A stretch of 37,032 bases of DNA from Gammaproteobacteria bacterium (GCA_011051755.1 DRKN01000093.1:1-37032); one strand, 5' to 3'; positions 1-9,178 are shown, numbered from the stretch's first letter. The notes: a model not told the origin generated them from the sequence alone. Made by a program: numbers and translations.

Positions 1-157
1 GATGTTAAGAAATAAACCTATTTAATCAAATGGTTACCAAAGGATCTTTAACTTTTAGCTGGCTTGCCATCAGTCTACCGATGGAATATATGCAAATGAC
101 TGGAAAAAAGAGAGAAGCACACTGAACTCGCCTAATCAGGCGCCATTCTCGCTAATT

Positions 158-177
158 CCTGAATCCGAGGGTTCAGG
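158..177. repeat. 20-base palindrome, copy 1
   Basis: CCTGAA and TTCAGG arms surround an eight-base centre. The same arms recur at 319-338 with a slightly different centre. The pair looks like a small dispersed palindromic element and no coding role is evident. Confidence 0.5.
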
Positions 178-318
178 ATGGCACATCGCACAGGCTCGTG
201 ATTCCACAGCGGTTCGAAAAATACCCGCTTATCCGCAGGATACACTTCGCTAACCGATGGGTGAAACTAAGGTTTTTTGATGCCACTGTGAAATCAATAT
301 CTTGCACTCTGTATCCAC

Positions 319-338
319 CCTGAATCCTCGGGTTCAGG
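319..338. repeat. 20-base palindrome, copy 2
   Basis: Second copy of the palindrome at 158-177, with identical CCTGAA/TTCAGG arms and two centre differences. The two copies lie about 160 bases apart in a non-coding stretch. Confidence 0.5.
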
Positions 339-951
339 TAATTGAAATACAATGTTATTTTTATTAACTTAGCGCCAGCCGTCTATGCGGCTATCTCAAG
401 GGGTGCGGAAGGTCTGTTTGTGTGCGTTATCGTTTTCCCTCTGACAACGGACGATCCTCCAGGGGATGGGCCTGTTGCTTTTCTATCCCCGCAATTTCGA
501 GCAAAAAGCTGCGGTAATAGATTTTAGGTTCAGTCAGCTGACATTCAGTTTCGGCCTATAGACTAACGGATGGTGTCCGATAATAAGCAGGGATAGCTGA
601 TATACGATTTGCCGCCATACGTGATAGACGATGATTCTTAAGGAACCCTTGATCAAGTCATGAATGAAAATGTTGAGCCCAAAATACCCAACTCTGCGTT
701 GTCGGTAAACGCCTATTGCGGGTGGATTTGAATATTTTGAATTTCAATTCAGCTCAACCGGACTCAATTCAGAGGTTCTTCAACAGGTTATTAAAATGGC
801 TTCCTGTCTTCTCTAATCTACGAAAATCAATCGACGAAAAGCAAAGACTGGGTTGCCCTTGATCCTGCCGATACCGCCGTCTATCGGTACAGACCGCTGA
901 AACTACGGATGCGGGGGTCTGTTAAACAGCGAACCCAAGGTGCCCGCCGTG

Positions 952-1476
952 ATGTATTTTCGAAAATTGTTTTCAGCTATCCTTCTGATGACCTTCGGCA
1001 GTCCATTGCTGGCCCAGGACTGCGATCACAAGGCCTATGCAACAACGCCTTCCGATCAGTTCCGGGAGCATGGCAACGGTATCGTGACCGATACCAAGAC
1101 CAAACTGACCTGGATGCGCTGTAGCATCGGTATGCACTGGAAGGAAGAAACCTGCGCTGACATGCCGATTCATTATGAATGGAAGGATGCCGAGCGCTTG
1201 ATAAAGCGACTGAATAAAGACGGTGGTTATGCAGGCCATCGCGATTGGCGACTGCCGACCCTGAAGGAACTCGAGAGCATTGTTGAACATCGTTGCATCA
1301 ACCCGGTCATCAACCCTGAAATATTTCCTGCCACACCACCAACCGGGTTTTGGTCTTCCACCCGGGACAAAGACCATGAAAAAGGTGTCTGGTTGGTGTA
1401 CTTTTTGCATGGCAAGAGCTACATGGGCAACGCACGGCAGGCATGGAAGTTGCGCCTGGTGCGTGATGCACATTAG
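952..1476 (+). CDS. Secreted DUF1566 (Lcl C-terminal-like) protein
   Basis: A 174-residue protein with an N-terminal signal peptide (hydrophobic stretch FSAILLMTFGSPLLA, then a likely cleavage after LAQ) and a single DUF1566 domain. Typical family features are visible: GIVTDTKTKLTWMRC, the W-x-DA block (YEWKDAERL), DWRLPTLKELESIV, the FWSSTRD segment and the final KLRLVRD. The family is common in proteobacterial secreted proteins and its biochemical role is unknown. Four cysteines in the mature part may form disulfides. An in-frame GTG at 940 is an alternative start; I prefer ATG 952 because AAGG lies upstream of it. It stands alone, with no operon partner in tight spacing. Confidence 0.8.
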   Translation: MYFRKLFSAILLMTFGSPLLAQDCDHKAYATTPSDQFREHGNGIVTDTKTKLTWMRCSIGMHWKEETCADMPIHYEWKDAERLIKRLNKDGGYAGHRDWRLPTLKELESIVEHRCINPVINPEIFPATPPTGFWSSTRDKDHEKGVWLVYFLHGKSYMGNARQAWKLRLVRDAH

Positions 1477-1581
1477 GTTTTACTGGATTTTCCAGCAATT
1501 CCGCGTGGACACACAAAACGTGCCCACCCTACATGTCTATTGGCAAGACGCCCTATTTAATTAACTAATTTAGAGTTGCTA

Positions 1582-2469
1582 ATGAGTTTTGAAAATCGCC
1601 AGCGGGTTGCTTCCTGCATCGAAGATATCGGCACGGATATCAATCAGGTTTCACAAATTTTCTATCGCCATTTGCTGCAAGACACTCCTGCGCTGAGCCG
1701 GATATTCTCAGGCAATACGGCCACCTTGAACCGCAAGTTTTTCAATATGCTGGCGGCGCTGAAAAATGTGAAGCATCTGGAAAAGATCGAGGCCTCGATT
1801 CACCAGCTGGGTGAGCGCCACGGGCAGCAATACGCTGTTCTCAGTGAGCATTTTGCGCCAACGAAAAAGGCGTTGATGGCGGCGCTTGAGGAGCACCTCG
1901 GTGATGGGTTTACGGCCGAGCTGCGACAGGCCTGGGATGAGGTCTTCGATGCGGTTGCTGATCTGATGAAGCCGGCAATTTCTCATACCCGACGCATAGA
2001 TGATGATTCACAGGCACTGAGCGGTTACGACGGTGATCTTCTACAGACCATCGGCGGTGAGGACGTGGTGCTGCGTATTCATCAGCGTTTTTACGACACC
2101 ATCTTCGATGAGCCCTGGCTGGGAAAGTTCTTTCGCGGTAAGCACGAAACGACGCTGGCGCGTAAACAGACCGAGTTCATGGTGGCGGCCTTTGGCGGCG
2201 AAAACCGCTATCGCGGTGATACACCGGCCTTTGTACATATGCACATGTTGATTACTCAGGAGCAACTGGAGGCCCGGGAAGCGATTCTGCGTAACGCTAT
2301 TCGTGACGAGGGCCTGAGTGAAGAGATCGTCGAGCGCTGGATCAAGGTCGATCGCGGCTTCTGGTCAGGGCTGGTCAAGGCATCGGAAGAGGAGTGCGTA
2401 TTGAAGTGCTTTGGTCAATATCCAGTGGTGGCGAAAAAACCGGATGGCTATGTCCCTCCATCGAGCTAG
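1582..2469 (+). CDS. Two-domain globin (single-domain globin fused to truncated haemoglobin)
   Basis: A 295-residue protein with two haem-binding folds. Residues about 5-132 resemble the globin part of flavohaemoglobins: FY at 27-28 (B10 Tyr28), CD1 Phe42 and a proximal histidine in RHGQQY (His80), followed by the SEHF segment and the final helix. Residues about 150-268 resemble truncated haemoglobins: IGGEDVVLRIHQRFYDTIF (B10 Tyr171), KFF at the CD corner, and FVHMHMLIT with His219 at the proximal position. Both domains keep the B10 tyrosine typical of O2/NO-handling globins. There is no reductase domain, so electron donors must be separate. A TTG six bases upstream is a less likely start. 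Role is inferred: NO or oxygen detoxification or sensing. Confidence 0.8.
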   Translation: MSFENRQRVASCIEDIGTDINQVSQIFYRHLLQDTPALSRIFSGNTATLNRKFFNMLAALKNVKHLEKIEASIHQLGERHGQQYAVLSEHFAPTKKALMAALEEHLGDGFTAELRQAWDEVFDAVADLMKPAISHTRRIDDDSQALSGYDGDLLQTIGGEDVVLRIHQRFYDTIFDEPWLGKFFRGKHETTLARKQTEFMVAAFGGENRYRGDTPAFVHMHMLITQEQLEAREAILRNAIRDEGLSEEIVERWIKVDRGFWSGLVKASEEECVLKCFGQYPVVAKKPDGYVPPSS

Positions 2470-2736
2470 CGACGAGTGAGGCCAAGAACAATCCCCATGG
2501 GCCGATAAACGATCCGCCCTGAAGGCTGCTTGTCGATGTGGTGGATTTTTCGAGCCGTATCGTCCGCGAGCTGCGACCTGTCTGTTTGCTGATGTCCAGG
2601 CTTTCAGGCTGTAAGTTCCCTTTAATAGCCGGTGATTGTTGGACTTTGCAGCGTCACAATTTGACATGGCTGAGGGATGTGGGCAAGGTGACGCCTTCTT
2701 TCTGTCACCCTCTTTCTCCATTGGATTGCGCACTGC

Positions 2737-3987
2737 ATGTTTAGGCCGCTGGAACTCTATATTGGCTTGCGCTACCTGCGCGCCAAACGCCGCAATCAGT
2801 TCATCTCTTTTATTTCCATGACCTCCATGTTGGGGATCGTGCTCGGCGTGACGGCGCTGATCACCGTGCTGTCGGTGATGAACGGCTTCGAAAAAGAGGT
2901 GCGTGAGCGCATTCTCGGCATGGCCTCGCATATCACCATTTCGGGTTACAACGGGCCACTGCAGGACTGGCAGACGCTGGATGAAAGGGTGCGTAAGCAG
3001 GAACCCCGTGTCATCGGTGCCGCGCCCTACATCCGCAAGGAGGCGATGTTTAACGCCGGGCGTGCGGTCACCGGTGCGCTGGTGCGTGGCATCCTGCCGG
3101 AACTCGATCCCGAGGTGTCGGATGTCTGGGAACACATGTTGGCAGGCGAACTGGCTGACCTGCGGCCCGGCGAGTTCAATATTATCCTCGGTCGTGGTCT
3201 GGCGCGCAGCCTCGGCGTCATGCCTGGTGACAAGGTAACCATGATAACGCCGCAGGCCAGCAGCACGCCAGCGGGCATCCTGCCTCGAATGAAGCGCTTT
3301 ATGGTCACCGGTATCTTTGAGGTGGGCATGCATGAATACGACAGCGCCCTCGCGCTGATCCACATCGACGATGCGGCCAAGCTGTTTCGTACCCGGGGTG
3401 GCGTCACCGGCCTGCGCCTGAAGCTGGACGACCTGTATCAAGCCATGCCGGTACGCGCCCGGCTGGCCCAGGCACTGCCCAGTGGCTACTGGGTCAGCGA
3501 CTGGACCCAGCGTCACGCCAACCTGTTTCGTGCGGTAAAAATCGAAAAGACCATGATGTTTTTGATCCTGTCGCTGATTATTGCCGTGGCAGCCTTCAAC
3601 ATTGTTTCCACCCTGGTGATGGTGGTTACGGACAAGCAGGCGGACATTGCCATCCTGCGCACCCTGGGCAGCACCCCGGCCTCTATCACGCTGATTTTTG
3701 TCATTCAGGGCACGGTGATCGGCTTGGTCGGGGTACTGCTGGGCGCTGTCGGCGGCATCAGCTTGGCGCTCAATATCGATAACGTGGTGGCTTGGCTGGA
3801 AGGCGCGCTGGGCATGCAGTTCATGCCTGCTGATGTGTACTACATCAGCACCTTCCCCTCCGAGTTGCACTGGGATGATGTAAGCAAGATCGTCGCCATC
3901 TCTTTCGGTCTCAGTGTGTTGGCGACCCTGTATCCGGCCTGGCGTGCGTCACGCACGCAGCCGGCGGAGGCCCTGCGCTATGAATGA
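2737..3987 (+). CDS. lolC: Lipoprotein-releasing system transmembrane subunit LolC/LolE family
   Basis: A 416-residue inner-membrane protein of the LolC/E (FtsX-like) family. It extracts outer-membrane lipoproteins from the inner membrane and hands them to LolA, powered by LolD. The N-terminus ([20 protein letters not shown]) is typical. TM1 lies near residues 20-45, a large periplasmic domain spans about 46-265, and three more membrane segments lie near 272-297, 315-345 and 385-402. The C-terminus [17 protein letters not shown] is the family ending. The stop overlaps the lolD start by 8 bases. No second LolC/E paralogue follows in this window, so it could be a LolF-type single subunit. No strong ribosome site is visible upstream. 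Confidence 0.92.
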   Translation: MFRPLELYIGLRYLRAKRRNQFISFISMTSMLGIVLGVTALITVLSVMNGFEKEVRERILGMASHITISGYNGPLQDWQTLDERVRKQEPRVIGAAPYIRKEAMFNAGRAVTGALVRGILPELDPEVSDVWEHMLAGELADLRPGEFNIILGRGLARSLGVMPGDKVTMITPQASSTPAGILPRMKRFMVTGIFEVGMHEYDSALALIHIDDAAKLFRTRGGVTGLRLKLDDLYQAMPVRARLAQALPSGYWVSDWTQRHANLFRAVKIEKTMMFLILSLIIAVAAFNIVSTLVMVVTDKQADIAILRTLGSTPASITLIFVIQGTVIGLVGVLLGAVGGISLALNIDNVVAWLEGALGMQFMPADVYYISTFPSELHWDDVSKIVAISFGLSVLATLYPAWRASRTQPAEALRYE

Positions 3988-4663
3988 CACGGCAGTGCTG
4001 GAATGTCACGATCTGGCCAAGCGTTTCAGCGAGGGTGGGTTGGAAGTGGAGGTGTTGCGCAGTGTCAGCCTGTGCGTGCAGCGCGGCGAAAAGGTCGCTA
4101 TTGTCGGCAGCTCCGGCTCCGGCAAGTCCACCTTGTTGCACCTGCTGGGCGGACTGGACAGGCCCAGCGGTGGAGATATCTTCATTGCTGGTGAAAATCT
4201 GTCGCGGCTCGGTGAGGCGGCGCGCGGCCGCCTGCGTAATCGTATGCTGGGTTTCGTCTACCAGTTTCACCACCTGCTGCCGGAATTCACTGCGCTGGAG
4301 AATGTCGCCATGCCGTTGTTGATCCGCGGTGACAGTGTCGCTTTTGCGCGCGAACAGGCGGCGGGACTGCTGGACAGGGTAGGCCTGGGGCCACGCTTGC
4401 GTCATAAACCCGGCGAGTTGTCCGGCGGCGAGCGCCAGCGTACCGCGATTGCCCGCGCCCTGATCAGCAAACCCCTGTGCGTGCTGGCCGACGAACCCAC
4501 GGGCAATCTGGACACCCACACTGCGGCACAGGTGTTCGACCTGATGCTGCAACTCAACGATGACATGGGCACCGGCATCATCATGGTGAGCCATGATCTG
4601 CAATTGGCGCGACGCATGGATACGGTGCTGACGCTGAGGGAAGGGCGGCTGGTCAGGGAGTAA
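3980..4663 (+). CDS. lolD: Lipoprotein-releasing ABC ATPase LolD
   Basis: A 227-residue ATP-binding cassette protein that drives lipoprotein release with LolC/E. Walker A is GSSGSGKST near residue 41, the signature is [15 protein letters not shown] near 146, Walker B is VLADEP near 168, and the switch histidine is in SHDL near 204. [18 protein letters not shown] is the Q-loop region typical of LolD. ATG at 3980 gives the usual family length and an 8-base overlap with lolC, which points to translational coupling; a longer in-frame extension would run deeper into lolC and lacks family resemblance. Confidence 0.95.
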   Translation: MNDTAVLECHDLAKRFSEGGLEVEVLRSVSLCVQRGEKVAIVGSSGSGKSTLLHLLGGLDRPSGGDIFIAGENLSRLGEAARGRLRNRMLGFVYQFHHLLPEFTALENVAMPLLIRGDSVAFAREQAAGLLDRVGLGPRLRHKPGELSGGERQRTAIARALISKPLCVLADEPTGNLDTHTAAQVFDLMLQLNDDMGTGIIMVSHDLQLARRMDTVLTLREGRLVRE

Positions 4664-4695
4664 TGGTTCGGCGGAAGCCAGCCCGGTTACGGCGT

Positions 4696-5265
4696 TTATT
4701 CCTTTTCGACCTCTGCCTGAAAGGCATCTGCAACGGCCTTGCGACGGGCTGCACGGCGTCGCTGGCAGCGGTGATTCCAGCTGCGCTGCACCAGCCGCCG
4801 CCAGATAATCTGGATGGTGACATAGCCCACTGCGGCGCTGATGGTGCCACAGATAAGACTGCCCAGAAACAGCGGCTTCCAGATCAGTGACAGTTCCCGG
4901 GCGACCCATTCGGCGGTAAATTCGAACTCAACCCCCAGTGCCGGCGTGCCGAGCACCCAGGTGCCCACCAGATAGGAAAAATAAAAGATGGGCGGTATGG
5001 TAATGGGGTTGCTGATCCATACCAGGGTGACGGAAATGGGCAGGTTGACGCGGACGAGGATGGCGCCGATGGCGGCCAGCAACATCTGCAACGGCACCGG
5101 CCAGAAGGCGAAGAACAGGCCAACGGCGAAGGCGCCGGAAACGGAACGGCGATTCAGGTGCAGGATATTGGGGTCGTGCAGCAAAGGACCCAGGCAGCGC
5201 AGACACTTGTGATTACGGATTTTTTGCGGATCCGGCAGGTAGCGTTTGATGATGTGTCTGGGCAT
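4696..5265 (-). CDS. DUF2062 membrane protein
   Basis: A 189-residue membrane protein of the DUF2062 family. Family features are the N-terminal basic segment ending HLNRRSVSGAFAVGLFFAF, then PVPLQMLLAA and the ISNPITIPPIFYFSYLVG block, followed by another membrane segment (FLGSLICGTISAAVGYVTIQI) and a very basic cytoplasmic tail. The function of the family is unknown. It is convergent with lolD and divergent from comEC. In Pseudomonas, as I recall, a DUF2062 gene also lies between the lol genes and comEC, which supports conserved neighbourhood rather than chance placement. Confidence 0.85.
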   Translation of the reverse strand: MPRHIIKRYLPDPQKIRNHKCLRCLGPLLHDPNILHLNRRSVSGAFAVGLFFAFWPVPLQMLLAAIGAILVRVNLPISVTLVWISNPITIPPIFYFSYLVGTWVLGTPALGVEFEFTAEWVARELSLIWKPLFLGSLICGTISAAVGYVTIQIIWRRLVQRSWNHRCQRRRAARRKAVADAFQAEVEKE

Positions 5266-5446
5266 TGAAGCTCGGGGATGCCTGGTTGGGGTATGGATTA
5301 TAGCGTCACATTATTATCCATCTTTTAGGGCGAGTACTCCACCAGGGTAATCAAGGTACTATTCACGGAGTTAGGTCACATCACTTTCAGTTTCTGCTCC
5401 GTCCTGAAAGCACGGATTCAGAAAATGATCAGGGAGGCATAGGGAC

Positions 5447-7813
5447 ATGCGCGCCGCGGCGCTGGGTTTTCTGGCTGGAACGTGGATGTTGCAGCAGTTG
5501 GCCAGTCTGCCGGATCGGCATTGGCCGTTGTTGCTGCCCGCCATCGTGCTGTTTCTCTGGCTGACGCCGATGGCACGGTTCACGCTGGTGCGCGTGGCCG
5601 GGTTTGTCCTATCGGGTTTTCTCTGGGCCGTTGCTGTGGGGCATTCCATGTCCGCCGGTGGATTGAATCCTGTGCTGGAGGGGCGGGATGTGCTGGTAGA
5701 AGGGGCGATCGTCTCCCTGCCAGACTCGCTCGGACATCACAGCCGCTTTCAGTTTCAAGCCGAGCGACTGTGGCTCGCTGATGGATCCTTTCGTGCAACA
5801 GATCGTTCAACGGAAAGCCTTCCCGGTAAACTCCTTCTGAACTGGTACCGTGATGCGCCGCCCCTGCGAGTGGGTGAGCGCTGGCGCTTGCGGCTGCGTC
5901 TCAAACAGCCCAATGGTTTCATGAATCCCGGTGGTTTTGATTACGAGGGTTGGCTGTTTGGCCAGGGTGTCCGTGCCAAGGGCTATGTGCGCAAGGCACA
6001 GGCCGATGACGAAAACCAGCGTCTGCAGGCGGCCTCCGGCCACGTCGTTGACCGCCTGCGCCAGACGTTGCGTGATGGTATTCGCAGCACACTCGCCGGG
6101 CATCCGCAGACCGGGCTGGTGACGGCGCTGGCGGTGGGGGACCGCTCGGCCATCGAGGATGCGCAATGGGACATGTTGATCCGTACCGGCACCAATCACC
6201 TGCTGGCCATCTCCGGCCTGCATGTAGGGCTGGTGTCAGGGATGGTTTTTTTCCTCATGCGCTGGCTGTGGAGCCGCTCCGCCCGTGCCAGCCTGTGCTG
6301 GCCCGCGCCCAAGGCCGGGGCGATGGCGGCCCTGCTGGCGGCGACCATTTACGCCGCGCTGGCCGGTTTCGCCGTGCCCACCCAGCGTGCGCTGGCGATG
6401 GTGGCGGTGGTGATGCTGGCGCTGATCCTGCAACGCCAGACCCGTCCTTCGTCACTGTTGGCGCTGGCCCTGCTGGTGGTGCTGGTGATCGATCCGCTGG
6501 CAGTGTTGGCGCCGGGTTTCTGGCTCTCTTTTGCCGCCGTGGCGGCGATCCTGCTCGGCATGTCGGGCAGGATCGGCGCCACGCGCGGCTGGCGCAGTTG
6601 GGGGCGGGTGCAGTGGGTGGTGACCTTGGGTCTGTTGCCGTTGCTGATCCTGTTGTTTCAGCGCGCCTCGTTGGTGGCGCCGCTGGCCAATCTGCTGGCG
6701 GTGCCCTGGGTGAGTCTGCTCACGGTGCCGCTGACCCTGCTGGGGAGCCTGTTGTGGCTGCTGTTTCCCACCCTGGGTGGCTGGTTGCTGAGTGCCGCGG
6801 CGTGGAGCCTGTCGGCCCTGTGGTGGGTGTTGGAGTGGCCGGGGGCGTGGTCTCTGGCGCAGTGGACACAATCGGCGCCACCGGCGTGGGCGGTGGCCAG
6901 TGGGCTGGTCGGGGTGATATTGCTGATTTTTCCTCGCGGTTTTCCGGCCCGTTGGCTGGGCTGGGTATGGCTGTTGCCCTTGCTGGTCGTGCGGCCCCCG
7001 ATGCCAGCACCCGGTGAGGCCGAATTCACCTTGTTGGACGTGGGCCAGGGGCTGGCGGCGGTGGTGCACACCCATAGTCATGTATTGGTGTTCGACACGG
7101 GGCCGCGCTTTCCCAGCGGTTTCAATACCGGCGAGGCGGTGGTCGCCCCTTTTTTGCGCCAGCGGGGGCTGACGGAGCTGGATCTGCTCATCGTCAGCCA
7201 CGGTGACAACGATCACATCGGTGGTGCGCTGCCGCTGGCTGCCGAACTGCCGCCAGCACAGGTCTTGAGCAGCGTGCCGCAGCGGTTGGCGGAGCTGGGG
7301 GCCGAACCCTGCCTTGGCGGTATGCGTTGGGAGTGGGATGGGGTTGGCTTTGAGTTGCTGCACCCGCGGGCGGATTACGTTGGTGGTGGCCGACAAGGCA
7401 ATAACCGCTCCTGTGTGCTGCGCGTGACGACCACCGGTGGCAGTGTGCTGATACCCGGTGATATCGAGTTACCGGCCGAAACACATCTGCTGGCAAGTCA
7501 GTCCGACGGATTGGCCGCCGACATACTGGTGGTGCCGCATCATGGCAGCCGAACCTCGTCCAGTGAGGCCTTTATCGATGCCGTGGCGCCACAGTTCGCC
7601 CTGTTTCCGGTGGGTTATCGTAACCGCTATGGCTTCCCCAAGGCCGATATTGCCGAGCGTTACCGGCAGCGGGGTATCCGCCTGCTCGACAGCGCCCGTC
7701 ACGGGGCGATCCGTTTTCGGCTCGGCGGCACAGAGGGGCTGCATTGGGTGGATACCTGGCGGCAATCCGCACGGCGCTATTGGCATCGCTTGCCGGACGA
7801 ATCCGGCGGGTAG
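5447..7813 (+). CDS. comEC: DNA internalisation protein ComEC/Rec2
   Basis: A 788-residue polytopic membrane protein that forms the inner-membrane channel for single-stranded DNA during natural transformation. Visible parts in order: N-terminal hydrophobic segments; an OB-like soluble domain (about residues 70-190) with DYEGWLFGQGVRAKGYV; the Competence domain beginning LVTALAVGDRS and NHLLAISGLHVGLV, with many membrane helices; and a C-terminal metallo-beta-lactamase domain with LLDVGQGLAAVV, FDTGPRFPSGFN, the metal motif SHGDNDHIGG and VVPHHGSRTSSS. Length is usual for Gammaproteobacteria and the frame is intact. AGGGAGG precedes the ATG. Whether the cell is competent cannot be told from one gene. 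Confidence 0.95.
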   Translation: MRAAALGFLAGTWMLQQLASLPDRHWPLLLPAIVLFLWLTPMARFTLVRVAGFVLSGFLWAVAVGHSMSAGGLNPVLEGRDVLVEGAIVSLPDSLGHHSRFQFQAERLWLADGSFRATDRSTESLPGKLLLNWYRDAPPLRVGERWRLRLRLKQPNGFMNPGGFDYEGWLFGQGVRAKGYVRKAQADDENQRLQAASGHVVDRLRQTLRDGIRSTLAGHPQTGLVTALAVGDRSAIEDAQWDMLIRTGTNHLLAISGLHVGLVSGMVFFLMRWLWSRSARASLCWPAPKAGAMAALLAATIYAALAGFAVPTQRALAMVAVVMLALILQRQTRPSSLLALALLVVLVIDPLAVLAPGFWLSFAAVAAILLGMSGRIGATRGWRSWGRVQWVVTLGLLPLLILLFQRASLVAPLANLLAVPWVSLLTVPLTLLGSLLWLLFPTLGGWLLSAAAWSLSALWWVLEWPGAWSLAQWTQSAPPAWAVASGLVGVILLIFPRGFPARWLGWVWLLPLLVVRPPMPAPGEAEFTLLDVGQGLAAVVHTHSHVLVFDTGPRFPSGFNTGEAVVAPFLRQRGLTELDLLIVSHGDNDHIGGALPLAAELPPAQVLSSVPQRLAELGAEPCLGGMRWEWDGVGFELLHPRADYVGGGRQGNNRSCVLRVTTTGGSVLIPGDIELPAETHLLASQSDGLAADILVVPHHGSRTSSSEAFIDAVAPQFALFPVGYRNRYGFPKADIAERYRQRGIRLLDSARHGAIRFRLGGTEGLHWVDTWRQSARRYWHRLPDESGG

Positions 7814-7847
7814 CACTTTACCTTATCTGTGGCAAACACAAGTATGT

Positions 7848-7948
7848 GGTAGGAGCGGGCCATGCCCGCGAAAAGCAACGGCTCCCACAATATCCGGATC
7901 CTATACCTCTGTGCAAAAGCAAGGCTATCGCGGGCATGGCCCGCTCCT
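7848..7948. repeat. REP-like inverted pair (family A), downstream of comEC
   Basis: Two oppositely oriented copies of a palindromic unit with core GAGCGGGCCATGCCCGC, at 7848-7871 and 7928-7948, separated by about 56 bases. The same paired unit occurs again at 13150-13235. This arrangement is that of REP/BIME elements, which are spread by RAYT transposases encoded elsewhere. It may also end comEC transcripts. Confidence 0.8.
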
Positions 7949-7997
7949 TGTCCAATCGATTTTTCTGCAAACCGTGCATAAACCAAAGTGATGTGTT

Positions 7998-8014
7998 GGT
8001 GGGCGCCGCCCACC
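7998..8014. repeat. Palindrome of repeat family B
   Basis: GGTGGGC and GCCCACC arms around CGC form a 17-base palindrome. The same GGTGGGC/GCCCACC core is found in the ureD-ureA gap (24000-24064) and, degenerate, after the DUF3622 gene (19030-19093). It appears to be a second dispersed palindrome family in this genome. Confidence 0.55.
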
Positions 8015-8116
8015 TGACGATGGCGAAATGAAAGCATGACGCGGTGCAAGGAATCTTCCGGCTAAACGGCGTCTCTGTTACAGTAACCCCCAATCTGAAA
8101 GCGAGGGAAATTCAAC

Positions 8117-8749
8117 GTGTTCGAGATCGTGCAATCCGGTGGCTGGCTGATGCTGCCGATCATTCTCTGTTCCATTATCGCCCTGGCGATCATTGGTGAA
8201 CGACTGTGGTCACTGCAGCGCAAGCGCATCACCCCCAAACACCTGGTGGCGCAGATTTGGCACCTGCATGCCAAGGGTCAGTTGACCCCGGAGCAGATCG
8301 AAACCGTGCGTAAGGGGTCGCCACTGGGGCGTATTCTCGCTGCGGGCCTGGCGAACATGAAACATGATCGCGAGGTGATGAAGGAAAGCATCGAGGAAAC
8401 CGGTCGCCACGTGGTGCACGAACTGGAACGCTACCTGAACTCCCTTGGCACCGTCGCCGCCATTACGCCGCTGCTGGGCCTGCTGGGCACCGTCATCGGC
8501 ATGATCAAGGTTTTCAGCGTGATTACCTCGCAGGGCGTGGGCAATCCGGCGGTGCTGGCCGGTGGTATCTCCGAGGCATTGATCACCACCGCGGCGGGGC
8601 TTTCCGTGGCGATTCCCAGCCTGATGTTTTATCGCTATTTCCGCGGCCTCATCGATGGTCTGGTGGTGTTCATGGAGCAGGAGGCCATCAAACTGGTCGA
8701 GGTGATCCACGGTGAACGTGAGAGTGATGCCGGGGATGCCGCGCCGTGA
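8117..8749 (+). CDS. exbB: MotA/TolQ/ExbB proton channel family protein
   Basis: A 210-residue inner-membrane protein of the ExbB/TolQ type. Three membrane segments are visible: near residues 10-30 (WLMLPIILCSIIALAIIGE), 110-135 (ITPLLGLLGTVIGMIKVF) and 150-180 (EALITTAAGLSVAIPSLMFYRYF). The LLGLLGTVIGMI and ITTAAGLSVAIP blocks are the family signature. With ExbD it forms a proton-driven motor that energises outer-membrane transport. Start is GTG 8117 with GAGGG upstream; the stop overlaps exbD by 4 bases. In this conserved context beside msbA/lpxK its exact outer-membrane partner is not established; no TonB gene is present. Confidence 0.9.
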   Translation: MFEIVQSGGWLMLPIILCSIIALAIIGERLWSLQRKRITPKHLVAQIWHLHAKGQLTPEQIETVRKGSPLGRILAAGLANMKHDREVMKESIEETGRHVVHELERYLNSLGTVAAITPLLGLLGTVIGMIKVFSVITSQGVGNPAVLAGGISEALITTAAGLSVAIPSLMFYRYFRGLIDGLVVFMEQEAIKLVEVIHGERESDAGDAAP

Positions 8750-9165
8750 ATATCGGTTCTGGCCGCAAGGAAGAACTGGATGTCAACATTACGCCACTGA
8801 TCGACGTGGTGTTCCTGCTGCTGATCTTCTTCATGGTCTCCACCACGTTTGAGCGTGAATCCGAAATCGAGATCGTGCTGCCGCAGGCGGCTGCCAACGT
8901 GGCGCCCGCGGATGATTTTTCCCTGGAAGTGATCGTCGATGCCGAGGGCACTTTTTACGTCAACGGCAAGCGGGTCATCAATACCAAGATCGAGACGCTG
9001 AAGAAGGCCATGCAGGAAATGGCGGGTGAACGCAAGGATCCGCCGATCATTCTCAGCGCCGATGCGCAGACCCCCCACCAGGCTGTGATCACGGTCATGG
9101 ATGCGGCGCGTCAACTGGGCTTTGTGCATCTCAATTTCGCTACCGTCAAATCCAACGAAGAATAG
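8746..9165 (+). CDS. exbD: Biopolymer transport protein ExbD/TolR family
   Basis: A 139-residue protein with a short cytoplasmic head (EELDVNITPLIDVVFLLLIFFMV), one membrane segment near residues 17-37 that contains the proton-carrying aspartate of the PLIDVVF motif, and a periplasmic domain ending in DAARQLGFVHLNFAT. It pairs with the ExbB protein encoded just upstream through a 4-base overlap (GTG start). The msbA start follows 14 bases after the stop, so it is part of the same transcription unit. Confidence 0.92.
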   Translation: MNIGSGRKEELDVNITPLIDVVFLLLIFFMVSTTFERESEIEIVLPQAAANVAPADDFSLEVIVDAEGTFYVNGKRVINTKIETLKKAMQEMAGERKDPPIILSADAQTPHQAVITVMDAARQLGFVHLNFATVKSNEE

Positions 9166-9178
9166 CGGTTTCCGCATC

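Larger units (their letters stand above)
1..939. other. Gene-poor region with small palindromes
   Basis: I find no convincing coding sequence here. The only open frame of note (342-527, plus strand) has no ribosome site and no family resemblance. The stretch holds two copies of a 20-base palindrome (158-177 and 319-338) and two adjacent small hairpins just before the first gene (CCGAT/ATCGG at 868-887 and CAGACC/GGTCTG at 890-921). It may be a decayed region or the downstream flank of a gene outside the window. Confidence 0.5.

Noticed and set aside
342-527. Small plus-strand open frame near the left end
   Set aside because: No ribosome site, no recognisable domain and a composition unlike the neighbours.
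2365-3870. Long minus-strand open frame opposite lolC
   Set aside because: It lies antisense to a clear lolC, is rich in His, Gln and Arg as expected for GC-rich shadow frames, and has no family resemblance.
6452-7396. Long minus-strand open frame opposite comEC
   Set aside because: Low-complexity Gln/Pro/Arg/His content and complete overlap with comEC mark it as a shadow frame.
7848-8014. Possible CRISPR-like repeats
   Set aside because: The repeats are palindromic, occur as inverted pairs and have no regular spacers, which fits REP elements and not a CRISPR array.
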